This document shows, one piece after another, positions 18,036-26,908 of a DNA stretch of 64,000 bases. The stretch comes from Corynebacterium yonathiae (lineage in GTDB: Bacteria; Actinomycetota; Actinomycetes; Mycobacteriales; Mycobacteriaceae). Both the position numbers and the translations under genes were made by a program. Below the pieces are notes generated by a model. That model was not told the origin of the DNA, searched no databases, and saw nothing but the letters and a program-made list of their open reading frames with translations. Location of the stretch: the NCBI RefSeq assembly GCF_027570195.1, contig NZ_JAKMUZ010000004.1:62001-126000 (forward strand), written 5' to 3'. Positions within the stretch are counted from its first letter, which is position 1. Each line of letters opens with the position of its first letter.

Positions 18036-19538
18036 ATGACTCTCATTGATAATCTGCGCGAACGCCTCGCCGCTGCCCAACCGCGACCGGTGGATGCCAT
18101 GCCCATTGAGCCGGTGGGATGGACGGCGCACCAAGAGGGCGTCGACAAGCTGCTGACGAGTTTCCGTGCTGTCCCGGCCGGAAAGCGCGTGCGCCTAGCT
18201 AAGAAGACCTCCAACCTGTTCCGGGGCCGCAGCGAAGAGCAGGAGGGCCTAGATGTCTCTGGCCTGGGCGGCGTCATCGAGGTTGACCCAGTAGCTCGCA
18301 CGGCCGATGTGCAGGGTATGTGCACCTATGAGGATCTTGTCGATGCCACCTTGCCGCATGGCCTTATGCCCTTCGTCGTGCCGCAGCTAAAAACCATCAC
18401 CTTAGGCGGCGCTGTTACTGGCATGGGCGTGGAATCCACCAGCTTCCGCAATGGGCTGCCACACGAGTCCCTGCTGGAGATGGATGTGCTAACCGGAACC
18501 GGCGAGATTCTCACCTGCTCCCGCGAAGAAAATGTAGATCTCTTCCGCCTCTTTCCCAACTCCTATGGCTCGCTGGGCTATGCGGTGCGCCTGAAGATCG
18601 AGTTAGAGCCCGTGCCCGCCTATGTGGAATTGCGCGAGGAGCGTTTCCACACCGTGGAGGAGGCGAGCCGCGTGCTTGCCGACGTCGCCTCTTCCCACAC
18701 GCACCGCGGCGAGCCCGTCCATGGCCTCGACGGCGTGGTCTTCTCCGAGGACGAGGCCTACCTCGTCTTCGCCCGCTTTACCGACGAGGAGGGCCCAACC
18801 TCCGATTACACGCGGGACAAGATTTACTACCGCAGCCTCCAGCACGCCTCTGACATCCGGCGCGACCGCCTGACCATCCGCGACTATATCTGGCGCTGGG
18901 ATACCGACTGGTTCTGGTGCTCGCGCGCCTTTGGCGCGCAGAACCCGAAGGTGCGCAAGGTGTGGCCGCGCGAATTGCGCCGCAGTTCTTTTTATTGGAA
19001 ATTGGTCCGGCTCGACCGCAAATACGAGCTGGAATATAACTTCATCAAAAAGCCCCACGGCAAGCCACGTGCTGAACGCGTGGTCCAAGATATCGAGGTC
19101 ACTCCAGAAAACCTGCCGGAATTCCTCCATTGGTTCTTTAATGCTTCCGATATCCAGCCGGTGTGGCTCTGTCCAATCCGACTTCGCGATGGCGTGGAAG
19201 AGCTAGTAGGCACCGGCGACCTCGCCTCTAACTCGAGGGACCCCTGGCCGCTCTACCCGCTTCGCCCCGGGCAGACCTGGGTCAATGTTGGCTTTTGGTC
19301 CGGCGTAGAAGGCGACCACGTCGACCCTTCCGCCCCGAATAATGGCGCTTTCAACCGCGTCATTGAATCCAAGGTCAACGAGCTTGGCGGACACAAGTCC
19401 CTCTACTCCGAAGCCTTCTATTCCCGGGAAAAATTCGAAGAACTCTACGGTGGCAACCTTCCCGCCACCATCAAAGCGGTTACCGATCCGGATGACCGCT
19501 TCCCTGGCCTGTACGAAAAAACCGTAGACGAGGCCTAG
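18036..19538 (+). CDS. FAD-binding oxidoreductase, TmsA-like 10-methylene fatty acyl reductase
   Basis: The 500-residue protein has an N-terminal FAD-binding type 4 domain (GVIEVDPVARTADVQGMCTY; TLGGAVTGMGVES near 128-140) and a C-terminal region like plant DIMINUTO/DWARF1 (DHCR24)-related reductases (VWPRELRRSSFYW, IQPVWLCPIRL). Partner proteins of this type reduce the methylene group made by the neighbouring methyltransferase to a methyl branch. The 11-base spacing with an AAGGAGG ribosome-binding site (18024-18030) indicates one operon, closed by a strong terminator. Function is assigned from the pairing; the substrate has not been shown here. Confidence 0.8.
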   Translation: MTLIDNLRERLAAAQPRPVDAMPIEPVGWTAHQEGVDKLLTSFRAVPAGKRVRLAKKTSNLFRGRSEEQEGLDVSGLGGVIEVDPVARTADVQGMCTYEDLVDATLPHGLMPFVVPQLKTITLGGAVTGMGVESTSFRNGLPHESLLEMDVLTGTGEILTCSREENVDLFRLFPNSYGSLGYAVRLKIELEPVPAYVELREERFHTVEEASRVLADVASSHTHRGEPVHGLDGVVFSEDEAYLVFARFTDEEGPTSDYTRDKIYYRSLQHASDIRRDRLTIRDYIWRWDTDWFWCSRAFGAQNPKVRKVWPRELRRSSFYWKLVRLDRKYELEYNFIKKPHGKPRAERVVQDIEVTPENLPEFLHWFFNASDIQPVWLCPIRLRDGVEELVGTGDLASNSRDPWPLYPLRPGQTWVNVGFWSGVEGDHVDPSAPNNGAFNRVIESKVNELGGHKSLYSEAFYSREKFEELYGGNLPATIKAVTDPDDRFPGLYEKTVDEA

Positions 19539-19580
19539 GCCTTCCCTCCCCCGCGCCTACCCTGGTTGGAAAAGCATAAA

Positions 19581-19619
19581 GGGTGGAACGCCCTCCCCGA
19601 GCGTTCCACCCTCTTTTTT
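19581..19619 (+). terminator. Rho-independent terminator of the lipid methylation operon
   Basis: GGGTGGAACGC, loop CCTCCCCGA, GCGTTCCACCC, then TCTTTTTT. A perfect 11-bp stem and U tract, about 40 bases after the oxidoreductase stop codon. The reverse strand reads AAAAAAGA first, so on the minus side it is a weaker stop for the convergent secreted-protein gene. Confidence 0.92.
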
Positions 19620-19647
19620 CGTCCCGAAGTCTTGGGACACTCGCGCT

Positions 19648-20136
19648 TTAGTAGGCCGCGGTGATGTTGTCGTAGCCGTTGATCTTCAGGGCGTCCATGA
19701 CGCGCTGCACAGCTGCCTCATCCTTCTCCGGGTTATAGGTCTCCGGGAAGGTCAGGTGAGCAGAGTGGTCATCCTTAAACTCGATGTTCATGAACTCGTG
19801 GCCGGCCTCCTGGGTAGCTAGGGCCAGCTCACGCTGCACGGCCAGCTTACCGCTCTGCAGGTTGCCACCGTTGAACCCTGGATCGACCTCTTCGGTACCC
19901 TCTGCGTCACCGTTGATGACGTCTTCCTTGTCACCGGTGATACGGCCCTTCTCAGCGTGAGCGCCGGGCTGCTGGTCCTGAGCGTTCTGCTCGCCAACTT
20001 CGGCAGGCGCGGTCTGAGTGGTCTCAGCAGGATCCGGCTGGGAGAGCTGTTCCTGGGCGTCGACTGGGCCGGTAGAGCCGGCAAATGGCATGATGGCAGC
20101 GACTGCGGTTGCGAGCAGCGAAGAAATAGACGACAT
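19648..20136 (-). CDS. Small secreted protein of unknown function
   Basis: I do not recognise this family. The 162-residue product starts with a signal peptide (MSSISSLLATAVAAIMPFAG, cleavage probably near residue 27, VDAQ). A Gln/Glu/Ala-rich low-complexity section (about 28-75) leads to a compact C-terminal domain of about 65 residues (LAVQRELALATQEAGHEFMN to INGYDNITAAY). No cysteines are seen in the mature part. An AAGGAGAC ribosome-binding site precedes the ATG. It is convergent with the lipid methylation operon. Confidence 0.75.
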   Translation of the reverse strand: MSSISSLLATAVAAIMPFAGSTGPVDAQEQLSQPDPAETTQTAPAEVGEQNAQDQQPGAHAEKGRITGDKEDVINGDAEGTEEVDPGFNGGNLQSGKLAVQRELALATQEAGHEFMNIEFKDDHSAHLTFPETYNPEKDEAAVQRVMDALKINGYDNITAAY

Positions 20137-20375
20137 AAGAGTCTCCTTAACGGTAGATGATTTTCAACTAAGATTGACTTTAACACTCATGAATATATAT
20201 CGCCATACCGGCAACCTTATTTATTAATAAAGGTTTCCTGTCAGCTATTTCCAGCACCAATTGTGTCCATAACCAAGGTACTGCGCTCTATACCGGCACC
20301 AGGGCGCTTACCAAACGAAATCATCCCCCTGCTCCGCTGGTGCGGAGAGGGGGACGAAAATCTACTTGAAAGAGA
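20137..20375. other. Intergenic region upstream of the small secreted protein
   Basis: About 240 bases, AT-rich near 20160-20235 (TTTATTAATAAAGG), probably carrying the minus-strand promoter of the small secreted protein, and the rplO terminator described separately. No gene seen. Confidence 0.4.
20324..20354 (-). terminator. Terminator after rplO
   Basis: On the minus strand TCCCCCTCTCCGC, loop ACCA, GCGGAGCAGGGGGA, about 20 bases beyond the rplO stop codon. The stem has one unpaired base. The U tract is weak (TGATTTCG). It marks the end of the rpsH-rplO segment, showing that secY is not transcribed from it. Confidence 0.7.
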
Positions 20376-20822
20376 TTACTTGGTGTTGGCGGATCCGCCA
20401 GCAGCTTCGATCTTCTCTACAGCAGACTTGGAGAACTTATCAGCGGTGACGTTCAACTTAACGTTGATGTCGCCGTTGCCCAGAACCTTGACCGGCTTAT
20501 TAGCGCGGACCAGGCCAGCAGCTGCGATGTCAGCAACGGTAATGTCGCCGCCATCTGCGAACTTCTCGGCCAGGTCAGCAACGTTGACTACCTGGTACTC
20601 AACGTGGTTCGGGTTCTTGAAGCCCTTCAACTTAGGCAGACGCATGTGGATCGGCATCTGGCCACCCTCGAAAGCAGCGGAAACCTGCTTACGAGCACCG
20701 GTGCCCTTGGTACCGCGACCAGCGGTCTTACCCTTGGATGCCTCACCGCGGCCAACGCGGGTCTTAGGCTTATTTGCTCCTGCGGTTGGGCGCAGGTCGT
20801 GCAGCTTGATGATATCAGCCAT
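20376..20822 (-). CDS. rplO: 50S ribosomal protein L15
   Basis: L15 is a late-assembling large-subunit protein. [20 protein letters not shown] begins the 148 residues; the Gly/Arg/Lys-rich N-terminal extension ([19 protein letters not shown]) and the C-terminal domain are typical. Three bases separate it from rpmD. It ends the spc-operon fragment here instead of leading into secY. Confidence 0.97.
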   Translation of the reverse strand: MADIIKLHDLRPTAGANKPKTRVGRGEASKGKTAGRGTKGTGARKQVSAAFEGGQMPIHMRLPKLKGFKNPNHVEYQVVNVADLAEKFADGGDITVADIAAAGLVRANKPVKVLGNGDINVKLNVTADKFSKSAVEKIEAAGGSANTK

Positions 20823-20825
20823 GGT

Positions 20826-21011
20826 TTACTCCCCTGCCACTTCTTCGACGGTGACCAGGTGGCGAACCTTGTGAACCATACCGCGAATGATCGGGGTGTC
20901 CTGCTTTACTACGGACTGACCGATGCGCTTGAGGCCGAGAGCCTCAATGTTCTTGCGGTGGTTCGGGTTGGTGCCCACCAGGCCCTTTACCTGTGTAATC
21001 TTCAGAGCCAT
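20826..21011 (-). CDS. rpmD: 50S ribosomal protein L30
   Basis: L30 is a small large-subunit protein of 61 residues. [20 protein letters not shown] and the [20 protein letters not shown] signature are clear. It lies 3 bases after rpsE and 3 before rplO, the standard order. Confidence 0.97.
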   Translation of the reverse strand: MALKITQVKGLVGTNPNHRKNIEALGLKRIGQSVVKQDTPIIRGMVHKVRHLVTVEEVAGE

Positions 21012-21014
21012 TGC

Positions 21015-21638
21015 TTATGCCTCCTGACCTGCGCGCTTGCGCAGCATACGGGCCGGGGTGACCTCTTCGATGGACTTGCCACGACGTGCGGCAACCTCTT
21101 CAGGGCGGACCAGCTGCTTGAGGCCGTCCACGGTAGCGCGGACGACGTTGAGTGCATTGTCGGAGCCCAGAGACTTCGACAGAATGTCCTGCACGCCAGC
21201 GCATTCGAGCACTGGACGAGCAGCACCACCAGCGATAACACCGGTACCAGGTGCGGCAGGCTTCATCATAACGATGCCAGCTGCGTCGCGACCCTCAACC
21301 GGGTGGGTGATGGTGCCAGCAATCATCGGAACGCGGAAGAAGTTCTTGCGAGCCTCTTCAGCGCCCTTCTGGATTGCGGCTGGGACTTCCTTGGCCTTGC
21401 CATAACCAACGCCAACCTGACCCTGGCCGTCACCAACGACGACGAGGGCGGTGAAGGACATGTTGCGGCCACCCTTAACGGTCTTGGAGACGCGGTTGAT
21501 GGTCACAACGCGCTCGATGTACTTATCGCGCTCGTTGTCCTGATGGTTACGACGATCGTTGCGGCGGCCGTTGCCACCGCGGTTGTTCTTGTTGTTCTCG
21601 GCGGAGCGTCCGCCGTCACGCTGTTCACGGTCCGACAT
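21015..21638 (-). CDS. rpsE: 30S ribosomal protein S5
   Basis: S5 acts in decoding fidelity and mRNA unwinding at the small-subunit entry channel. The 207 residues have a hydrophilic, Asn/Arg-rich N-terminal extension of about 38 residues, as is common in actinobacteria, then [20 protein letters not shown] and the [14 protein letters not shown] region. A gap of 40 bases separates it from rplR. Confidence 0.97.
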   Translation of the reverse strand: MSDREQRDGGRSAENNKNNRGGNGRRNDRRNHQDNERDKYIERVVTINRVSKTVKGGRNMSFTALVVVGDGQGQVGVGYGKAKEVPAAIQKGAEEARKNFFRVPMIAGTITHPVEGRDAAGIVMMKPAAPGTGVIAGGAARPVLECAGVQDILSKSLGSDNALNVVRATVDGLKQLVRPEEVAARRGKSIEEVTPARMLRKRAGQEA

Positions 21639-21678
21639 TAGGCGTTCCTTCCGTTGATGTTTCCGTTGACGATGATCA

Positions 21679-22080
21679 TTAGAACTTCAGACCACCTTCA
21701 CGTGCGGCGTCAGCCAGCGCAGCGACGCGGCCGTGGTACTTGTAGCCTGCGCGGTCAAATACGACGTGCTCGATGCCAGCGGCCTTAGCGCGCTCGGCAA
21801 CCAGCTCGCCTACCTTGGCGGCCTTGGCCTTCTTATCGCCCTCGAGTGCACGAACGTCCGCCTCCATGGAGGATGCGGAGACCAGGGTGTGGCCTGCCAG
21901 GTCGTCGATGACCTGGACGTGCATGTGACGGGAGGAGCGGTGAAGAACCAGACGCGGTGCCTCAGGGGTGCCACGCAGGGTCTTACGGATACGGAAGTGA
22001 CGGCGTGCGCGTGCTTCGCGACGACGGGAGGAGATGTCCTTGCCGACTGGAGTGCGCTTGGTGTTTTCAGTGTTTGCCAT
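21679..22080 (-). CDS. rplR: 50S ribosomal protein L18
   Basis: L18 binds 5S rRNA on the central protuberance. The 133-residue product has a basic N-terminus ([19 protein letters not shown]) and the conserved [18 protein letters not shown] and [20 protein letters not shown] segments. It is 3 bases after rplF. Confidence 0.97.
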   Translation of the reverse strand: MANTENTKRTPVGKDISSRRREARARRHFRIRKTLRGTPEAPRLVLHRSSRHMHVQVIDDLAGHTLVSASSMEADVRALEGDKKAKAAKVGELVAERAKAAGIEHVVFDRAGYKYHGRVAALADAAREGGLKF

Positions 22081-22083
22081 TGC

Positions 22084-22620
22084 TTACTTACCCGTCTTTC
22101 CGACCTTGCGACGGATCTGCTCGCCTTCGTAGCGAATACCCTTGCCCTTGTAAGGATCGTCCTTACGCAGACGACGGATATTAGCGGCGATCTGTCCGAC
22201 TAGTTGCTTGTCAATACCGGTAATGGACAGCTTGGTTGCGCCGTCCACTGCGAAGGTAATTCCCTCCGGAGCCTCGATGAGGATCGGGTGGGAGTAGCCC
22301 AGGCTGAATTCCAGGTCCTTACCCTTCTGCTGAACACGGTAGCCGACACCGAAGATTTCCATCTTGATGGTGTAGCCCTCGGTCACGCCAACAACGGCGT
22401 TGTTCAGCAGGGAGCGGGACAGACCGTGCAGTGCACGGTGCTTGCGGTGGTCATCAGGGCGGGAAACGGACAGTACGCCGTCTTCCAGGTTGATGGCGAT
22501 AGGCTCTGGAACGTTAACGCTCTGGGTGCCCTTAGGACCCTTAACCTCAACGTCTTGGCCGTTGATCTTGATTTCGACGCCGTTCGGTACGGCGATTGGT
22601 GCTAGACCGACTCGAGACAT
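22084..22620 (-). CDS. rplF: 50S ribosomal protein L6
   Basis: L6 lies near the factor-binding site of the large subunit. The 178-residue protein is a tandem of two similar domains, beginning [19 protein letters not shown], with the C-terminal signature [20 protein letters not shown]. It lies 15 bases after rpsH. Confidence 0.97.
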   Translation of the reverse strand: MSRVGLAPIAVPNGVEIKINGQDVEVKGPKGTQSVNVPEPIAINLEDGVLSVSRPDDHRKHRALHGLSRSLLNNAVVGVTEGYTIKMEIFGVGYRVQQKGKDLEFSLGYSHPILIEAPEGITFAVDGATKLSITGIDKQLVGQIAANIRRLRKDDPYKGKGIRYEGEQIRRKVGKTGK

Positions 22621-22635
22621 GTGTCAAACCTCCCT

Positions 22636-23019
22636 TTACCAGACGTAGGCGAGAACTTCTCCGCCTACGCCCTTCTCCTCAGCCTGACGGTCAGTCAGCA
22701 CGCCGTGGGACGTGGAAATGATAGCCACGCCCAGGCCGCCCAAGACCTGTGGCAGTTCGGTGGACTTTGCGTACACGCGTAGACCCGGCTTAGACACGCG
22801 ACGCAGGCCAGACAGGGAGCGCTCGCGGTTGTTGTACTTCAGCTCGAGGGACAGGGTGTGGCCCTCGACGGTGTAGTCAGCGATGTAGCCTTCCTGCTTC
22901 AAAATGTCAGCAATGTTTGCCTTCAGCTTGGAGGTAGGCATCGACACGGTGTCATGGTGCGCATTACTTGCGTTGCGCACGCGCGACAGCATGTCGGCAA
23001 TAGGATCAGTCATAGTCAT
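22636..23019 (-). CDS. rpsH: 30S ribosomal protein S8
   Basis: S8 binds the central domain of 16S rRNA. The 127 residues begin [20 protein letters not shown] and end in [24 protein letters not shown] second in-frame ATG at 23013 could serve as start. rpsN (S14) would normally precede rpsH in the spc operon; it is absent, and rpsH is the first gene of its segment, so its promoter must be in 23020-23374. Confidence 0.97.
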   Translation of the reverse strand: MTMTDPIADMLSRVRNASNAHHDTVSMPTSKLKANIADILKQEGYIADYTVEGHTLSLELKYNNRERSLSGLRRVSKPGLRVYAKSTELPQVLGGLGVAIISTSHGVLTDRQAEEKGVGGEVLAYVW

Positions 23020-23374
23020 ATGAGTGACCGTGTACCTTTCTCGTTGCGGTTCCCGTGCTCACCAAAGCGTTCTCCGTGTGATTTCGGGCTACTCACGCTC
23101 CCTACGGTCAATACCGTAAGGCGCTCGCCACCCTTTGATTCAGACAACGGTCCGCTATCTACGGCGAGGGGCCTACAACAAAGTTGATGTTCAGTTCTTG
23201 CATCGGCTCGGCGCTTTCTGCAGCTCAGCGCGCCAAAATTCACAGTGACTTAGGCACGCCAATGCCTCGGCGCAAGCACGAGGTACTATGCTACGCCATT
23301 ACCTGCGGTTTTCCAAATGGTCCCGTGCCTTCATTAAAGTCGGGACCTGCACGAACATATATAAGGAGTTGGTC
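23020..23374. other. Divergent intergenic region between rpsH and the DUF6457-fdhD operon
   Basis: 355 bases with no convincing gene on either strand. It should contain the rpsH promoter (minus) and the promoter of the DUF6457-fdhD operon (plus). An AAGGAG ribosome-binding site for the latter lies at 23363-23368. An open frame from 23288 runs through it but lacks conserved content before the ATG at 23375. Confidence 0.4.
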
Positions 23375-23623
23375 ATGAGCGAGATGCACGAGGACCCCAT
23401 CCAATCCGCGCACGAGTGGCTGGAAGAAGCCGCCCGACACCTCGGCCTCGATCCCGGGGAGGCGACCACCCTCACCCGCGAAATTCTGGATTTAACCAAG
23501 GACGTAGCGCATAATCGCTCTCGCCCGGCCGCACCGCTTACCGCCTTCCTCGTCGGCCTTGCCTCCAGCGACGTGGATGAAGCCCGCAACAATATTGACG
23601 CCCTAAAGCAGGTGCTGCAGTAA
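23375..23623 (+). CDS. DUF6457 domain protein encoded with fdhD
   Basis: An 82-residue acidic helical protein: MSEMHEDPIQSAHEWLEEAA at the start, then GLDPGEATTLTREILDLTKDVAHN and AAPLTAFLVGLAS. It belongs to the short DUF6457 family found beside molybdenum-cofactor and formate dehydrogenase genes in actinobacteria; the activity is unknown. The start is set by the AAGGAG at 23363. Its stop overlaps the fdhD start by one base, so the products are made together and a role in formate dehydrogenase maturation is a reasonable inference. Confidence 0.8.
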   Translation: MSEMHEDPIQSAHEWLEEAARHLGLDPGEATTLTREILDLTKDVAHNRSRPAAPLTAFLVGLASSDVDEARNNIDALKQVLQ

Positions 23624-24441
23624 TGGCCGGCCGCAAGAATTCCACCTTCGCTGTCACCAAGGTCCGTTTGGGAGATGGCCTGCAGGTCGATACCCGCGCA
23701 GATACCGTCGCCGGCGAGGAACCACTAGAAATCCGCGTGGGCGGGCAGACTATCACCACCACTATGCGTACTCCTGGACATGACGTGGAGCTCGCGCACG
23801 GTTTCTTGCATTCGGAGGGCCATATTGCCTCGCTTGGCGACGTCGCGGAGGCCCGCTACTGCGCCGGTGCCACCGTCGATGGCATGAATACCTACAATTT
23901 GCTCGACGTCGAGCTGAGAAAAAGGAACGTGATTGACCTAAGCGATTTGCGGTTAACCACCACAACCTCCGCCTGCGGCGTGTGCGGTACCTCCTCTATC
24001 GAGGCATTGACCAAGCAGACACGCTACCCGATTCCCCAAGTGCCGGTAGATCCCTATGTCATAGCCCAGCTGCCCGAGGCACTTCGCGCCGAACAGAAAC
24101 AATTTAAAAAGACCGGCGGCATTCACGCTGCCGGTGCCTTCACCCTGGACGGTGAGCCGGTGGTAATCCGCGAAGATATCGGCCGACACAATGCCGCCGA
24201 TAAGGTCATCGGTCACCTTCTGCTGGAAGATCGACTGCCTGCAGACGATCTCATTTTGGCGATGAGCTCGCGCGCCAGCTTTGAGCTCGTCCAAAAGGCC
24301 GCGATGGCCGGCTTCGGAATGCTGGTTGCCGTAAGCGCGGCTTCCTCCCTAGCGGTGGAAACGGCCCGCGAAACCGGCATGGCGCTCGTGGGGTTTGCCC
24401 GCGGTGACCGCTTTAACCTTTATTCCGGAAAGCTCGCTTAG
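23623..24441 (+). CDS. fdhD: Formate dehydrogenase accessory sulfurtransferase FdhD
   Basis: FdhD transfers sulfur from IscS-type desulfurases to the molybdenum or tungsten cofactor of formate dehydrogenase, which is required for activity. The 272-residue sequence contains the CxxC motif Cys118-Gly-Val-Cys121 (TTTSACGVCGTSSIE) and GGIHAAGAFTLDGEPVVIRE with the downstream DIGRHNAADKVIG signature. It is coupled to DUF6457. No formate dehydrogenase catalytic gene lies in the window. The 3' end overlaps the convergent channel gene by 4 bases. Confidence 0.95.
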   Translation: MAGRKNSTFAVTKVRLGDGLQVDTRADTVAGEEPLEIRVGGQTITTTMRTPGHDVELAHGFLHSEGHIASLGDVAEARYCAGATVDGMNTYNLLDVELRKRNVIDLSDLRLTTTTSACGVCGTSSIEALTKQTRYPIPQVPVDPYVIAQLPEALRAEQKQFKKTGGIHAAGAFTLDGEPVVIREDIGRHNAADKVIGHLLLEDRLPADDLILAMSSRASFELVQKAAMAGFGMLVAVSAASSLAVETARETGMALVGFARGDRFNLYSGKLA

Positions 24442-25223
24442 TCGCGGTAGGCCTCCGGGCCGCGATTGAGCCACGCGTAGACGCCGCCAACCAAAAGGCC
24501 GCCGCCAATAAAGTTGCCGATCCACACTAGGATCCAATTGAGGGCTACGTTGCCGGCGGTCAGTGTTGCCGGCACCGGGTCAGAGGCGAATAGCGTGATG
24601 CTAAACAGGCAGAAGTTCGCGATAACGTGCTCTAGGCCTAACGCCACGAAAGCGCCAATGATCGGGATGATGACAAAGAACTTCGACGCTGCGTCCTTGG
24701 CGAAGATGGCACCGACGATGCCCATGTTGACCACAAAGTTGGCGGCAATGGCCTCTACCAGCATGCCTTGCGGGGACTTGGTGAGCTTGCCTTCAGAAAC
24801 CGTCACCAGAAGGTGCGAAGGATCCAAGTCAGCAAATTTGGCGGACATCGCCATAATGGCGGCAAAAATGATCGCTCCCACCAGATTGAAAATGGTGGTA
24901 ATAAGCAACAAGTAAAAGGCCTTGCCCCACGCCACGTGCTTATTGCTGGCGGCATAGACCATGTACATCATGTTGCCGGTAGCCAGATCGGCGCCCAAGA
25001 GCAGAATGGCGAACAGGCCCACGCCGAAAAATAGGGCAAAAGCCACGGAGCCCATTCCCTGCGCAACGCCGTTGACGGCCTGGCCTACCACACCGGCAAA
25101 AGCAGTACCGATACACAGGTACACACCCGCCAAGGTAGCGCGAACTGCAAAGCGAGCGAAGGATTCATCTAATAAGGTGACCTTCTTGACGGCCGCCGCC
25201 TTGGCGGCATCATTGAGAGACAT
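24438..25223 (-). CDS. Formate/nitrite transporter family channel (FocA/NirC type)
   Basis: FNT proteins are pentameric membrane channels for formate, nitrite or related small anions. The 261-residue product has six hydrophobic segments and the family features AIAANFVVNMG and GLEHVIANF, the latter holding the pore histidine. ATG 25223 is chosen because GAGGT lies 5 bases upstream; a TTG at 25241 would give six more residues. Next to fdhD, formate is the likeliest substrate, but nitrite cannot be excluded. It is convergent with fdhD, sharing 4 bases. Confidence 0.9.
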   Translation of the reverse strand: MSLNDAAKAAAVKKVTLLDESFARFAVRATLAGVYLCIGTAFAGVVGQAVNGVAQGMGSVAFALFFGVGLFAILLLGADLATGNMMYMVYAASNKHVAWGKAFYLLLITTIFNLVGAIIFAAIMAMSAKFADLDPSHLLVTVSEGKLTKSPQGMLVEAIAANFVVNMGIVGAIFAKDAASKFFVIIPIIGAFVALGLEHVIANFCLFSITLFASDPVPATLTAGNVALNWILVWIGNFIGGGLLVGGVYAWLNRGPEAYRD

Positions 25224-25241
25224 TTCTACCTCATTAATCAA

Positions 25242-25636
25242 AGAGTATTAAATCCTTCTAATCTTATCCTGACCACCTGATTCCGCGTCAATTCCGGGTA
25301 TGCATAACACTGCGTTGTAAGCTAGAACTTTCCTATTACCCGTATTTTCTCTTCGGAGGTCGCATGGATTCCCACTACCGGCCGCGGAGGGAACCGAATC
25401 GGCTTCCTACTAGTGGGCGCCGGAGCGTTCCATCGCGATCCGACCACACAAATGGTGATCGCCAATGGCGCCAGACCGAAACGCGCACTCGCTGACAGCA
25501 GCGCCAACGTTCCCCACACTGCCTTGAGGACACCGCACCTCCCCGGAACCGGTGCAAACCCACGCTATAGGAACGAATCACAAAGGCGTGGCGATCCTCT
25601 GGCATCCTTCGGGTCGTCGTCGGCATCGTCGCCACA
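25242..25636. other. Region upstream of the sortase: promoter, possible broken N-terminal coding part
   Basis: The region holds the minus-strand promoter of the FNT channel and the plus-strand start region of the sortase. GGAGGT at 25355-25360 precedes an ATG at 25364 in the same frame as the sortase. That frame reads a basic, disordered 43-residue stretch and stops at a TGA at 25493; a second stop, TAG, is at about 25568. After it the frame encodes a hydrophobic segment (RVVVGIVATVLLAC) that continues into the sortase. Either the N-terminus is disrupted or the true start is a non-ATG codon near 25600-25637. Confidence 0.5.
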
Positions 25637-26245
25637 GTGTTACTCGCCTGCACGATTAATCGTGTGGTCAATCCCCCAGAAGGCTTGGAAACCAATGAGG
25701 TCACCGCGGAAGAGGCCCCTGCTATTGACCCTTCCCCCGCAGTCGAGCTCTTCATCCCGGCCATTGAGGTTCATGCAGATTTTCAAGACGGCTCCTGCCG
25801 CGTAGTAAACGGTGCCATCAATCCGGACTCCATGAATAAGGCCTGCACCTATACTGCCGAAGACCGCCCTTATTCACTGCCGGGCACTACAGCCCAAGAC
25901 ATCGTCGTCATCGCCGGGCATACTGGGGCGGGGGTGCCGGCCGTGTTTAATAATCTCTACGATGGCTCCGCGAACGAGCACAAGGTGCGCTTAGGCAACA
26001 AGCTCTACGTCCGCAGGCAAAACTCCGGCCAGAACTGGCTCGTCTATACCGCTACCGACTTACACGACCCAGATAAACAGGGGCTGTCTGACGACGCCTC
26101 TATCTGGGGCGAGGCACCCATGCCTGGCCGCCTACTCACCATCGGTTGTATCCAACCTGCCAACCCTTTGGAGGCGGCGGCCCGCAACACGGTCGTCGGC
26201 TGGCACTACGAGGGCGCTACGCGCACCGAGGCCGACAGCGCCTAA
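25637..26245 (+). CDS. Class E/F-like sortase, N-terminus uncertain or disrupted
   Basis: Sortases are membrane-anchored transpeptidases that cleave a C-terminal sorting signal and link surface proteins to the cell wall. The catalytic triad is present: His95 in VIAGHTGAG, Cys171 in LTIGCIQP and Arg183 in AARNTVVGW. The 202-residue open frame from GTG 25637 starts in the middle of the hydrophobic segment, so the real protein probably begins upstream, but the same frame has two stop codons there (25493 and about 25568). The hydrophobic segment ends LLAC, which also resembles a lipobox. Downstream is a good hairpin. The catalytic domain looks intact, so loss may be limited to the anchor. Confidence 0.75.
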   Translation: MLLACTINRVVNPPEGLETNEVTAEEAPAIDPSPAVELFIPAIEVHADFQDGSCRVVNGAINPDSMNKACTYTAEDRPYSLPGTTAQDIVVIAGHTGAGVPAVFNNLYDGSANEHKVRLGNKLYVRRQNSGQNWLVYTATDLHDPDKQGLSDDASIWGEAPMPGRLLTIGCIQPANPLEAAARNTVVGWHYEGATRTEADSA

Positions 26246-26308
26246 GCCGCACATGCAGAAGCCAGCGCTTTCGACCACTAGATTCCGCCCCACCCGGTAA
26301 AACTAGAA

Positions 26309-26341
26309 AATCCCAACGCCCCTTCCGGGGAGTTGGGATTT
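26309..26341. terminator. Bidirectional terminator between the sortase and rplE
   Basis: AATCCCAAC-GCCCCTTCCGGGGA-GTTGGGATT with an inner GCCCC/GGGG pairing, A-run on the left and TTTC on the right. It sits between the convergent sortase and rplE genes and can serve both. Confidence 0.82.
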
Positions 26342-26354
26342 CTTAGCGCTCTAT

Positions 26355-26906
26355 TTACTTGAACGGGAAGCCGAGCTCGCGCAGGAGCTTGCGGCCCTCG
26401 TCGTCGTTAGTAGCGGTGGTAACGACGGTGATGTCCATACCACGAGGGCGATCGATCTTGTCGATGTCGATCTCGTAGAACATGGACTGCTCGGACAGGC
26501 CGAAGGTATAATTGCCGTGGCCGTCGAACTGCTGATCAGACAGACCGCGGAAGTCACGAATACGTGGCAGCGCGATGGTCAGCAGGCGGTCCAGGAACTC
26601 CCACATGCGGTCGCCGCGCAGGGTAACGCGGGCGCCGATGGGCATGCCCTCACGAAGCTTGAAGTTCGCGATGGACTTCTTAGCGCGACGCAGCTGCGGC
26701 TTCTGACCGGTAATAGCGGTCAGGTCCTCGAGTGCGCCGTTGATGACCTTGGAGTCACGTGCAGCTTCGCCAACACCCATGTTGACAACAACCTTGGTAA
26801 CACCAGGGATCTGCATGACGTTGTCGTAGTTGAACTCGTCATTCAGGGTCTTACGGATTTCCTCGCGGTAGCGAGTCTTCAGACGCGGGGTGTAGTTCTC
26901 GCTCAT
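26355..26906 (-). CDS. rplE: 50S ribosomal protein L5
   Basis: L5 binds 5S rRNA and contacts the small subunit head. The 183-residue protein has [17 protein letters not shown], then the [20 protein letters not shown] core and the C-terminal [15 protein letters not shown]. It is the last gene of a three-gene rplN-rplX-rplE segment; the usual rpsN-rpsH continuation is replaced by a terminator and oppositely oriented genes. Confidence 0.97.
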   Translation of the reverse strand: MSENYTPRLKTRYREEIRKTLNDEFNYDNVMQIPGVTKVVVNMGVGEAARDSKVINGALEDLTAITGQKPQLRRAKKSIANFKLREGMPIGARVTLRGDRMWEFLDRLLTIALPRIRDFRGLSDQQFDGHGNYTFGLSEQSMFYEIDIDKIDRPRGMDITVVTTATNDDEGRKLLRELGFPFK

Positions 26907-26908
26907 TT

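Noticed and set aside
23020..26354. Possible rpsN between rplE and rpsH
   Set aside because: The interval is filled by DUF6457, fdhD, an FNT channel and a sortase; no S14 frame seen.
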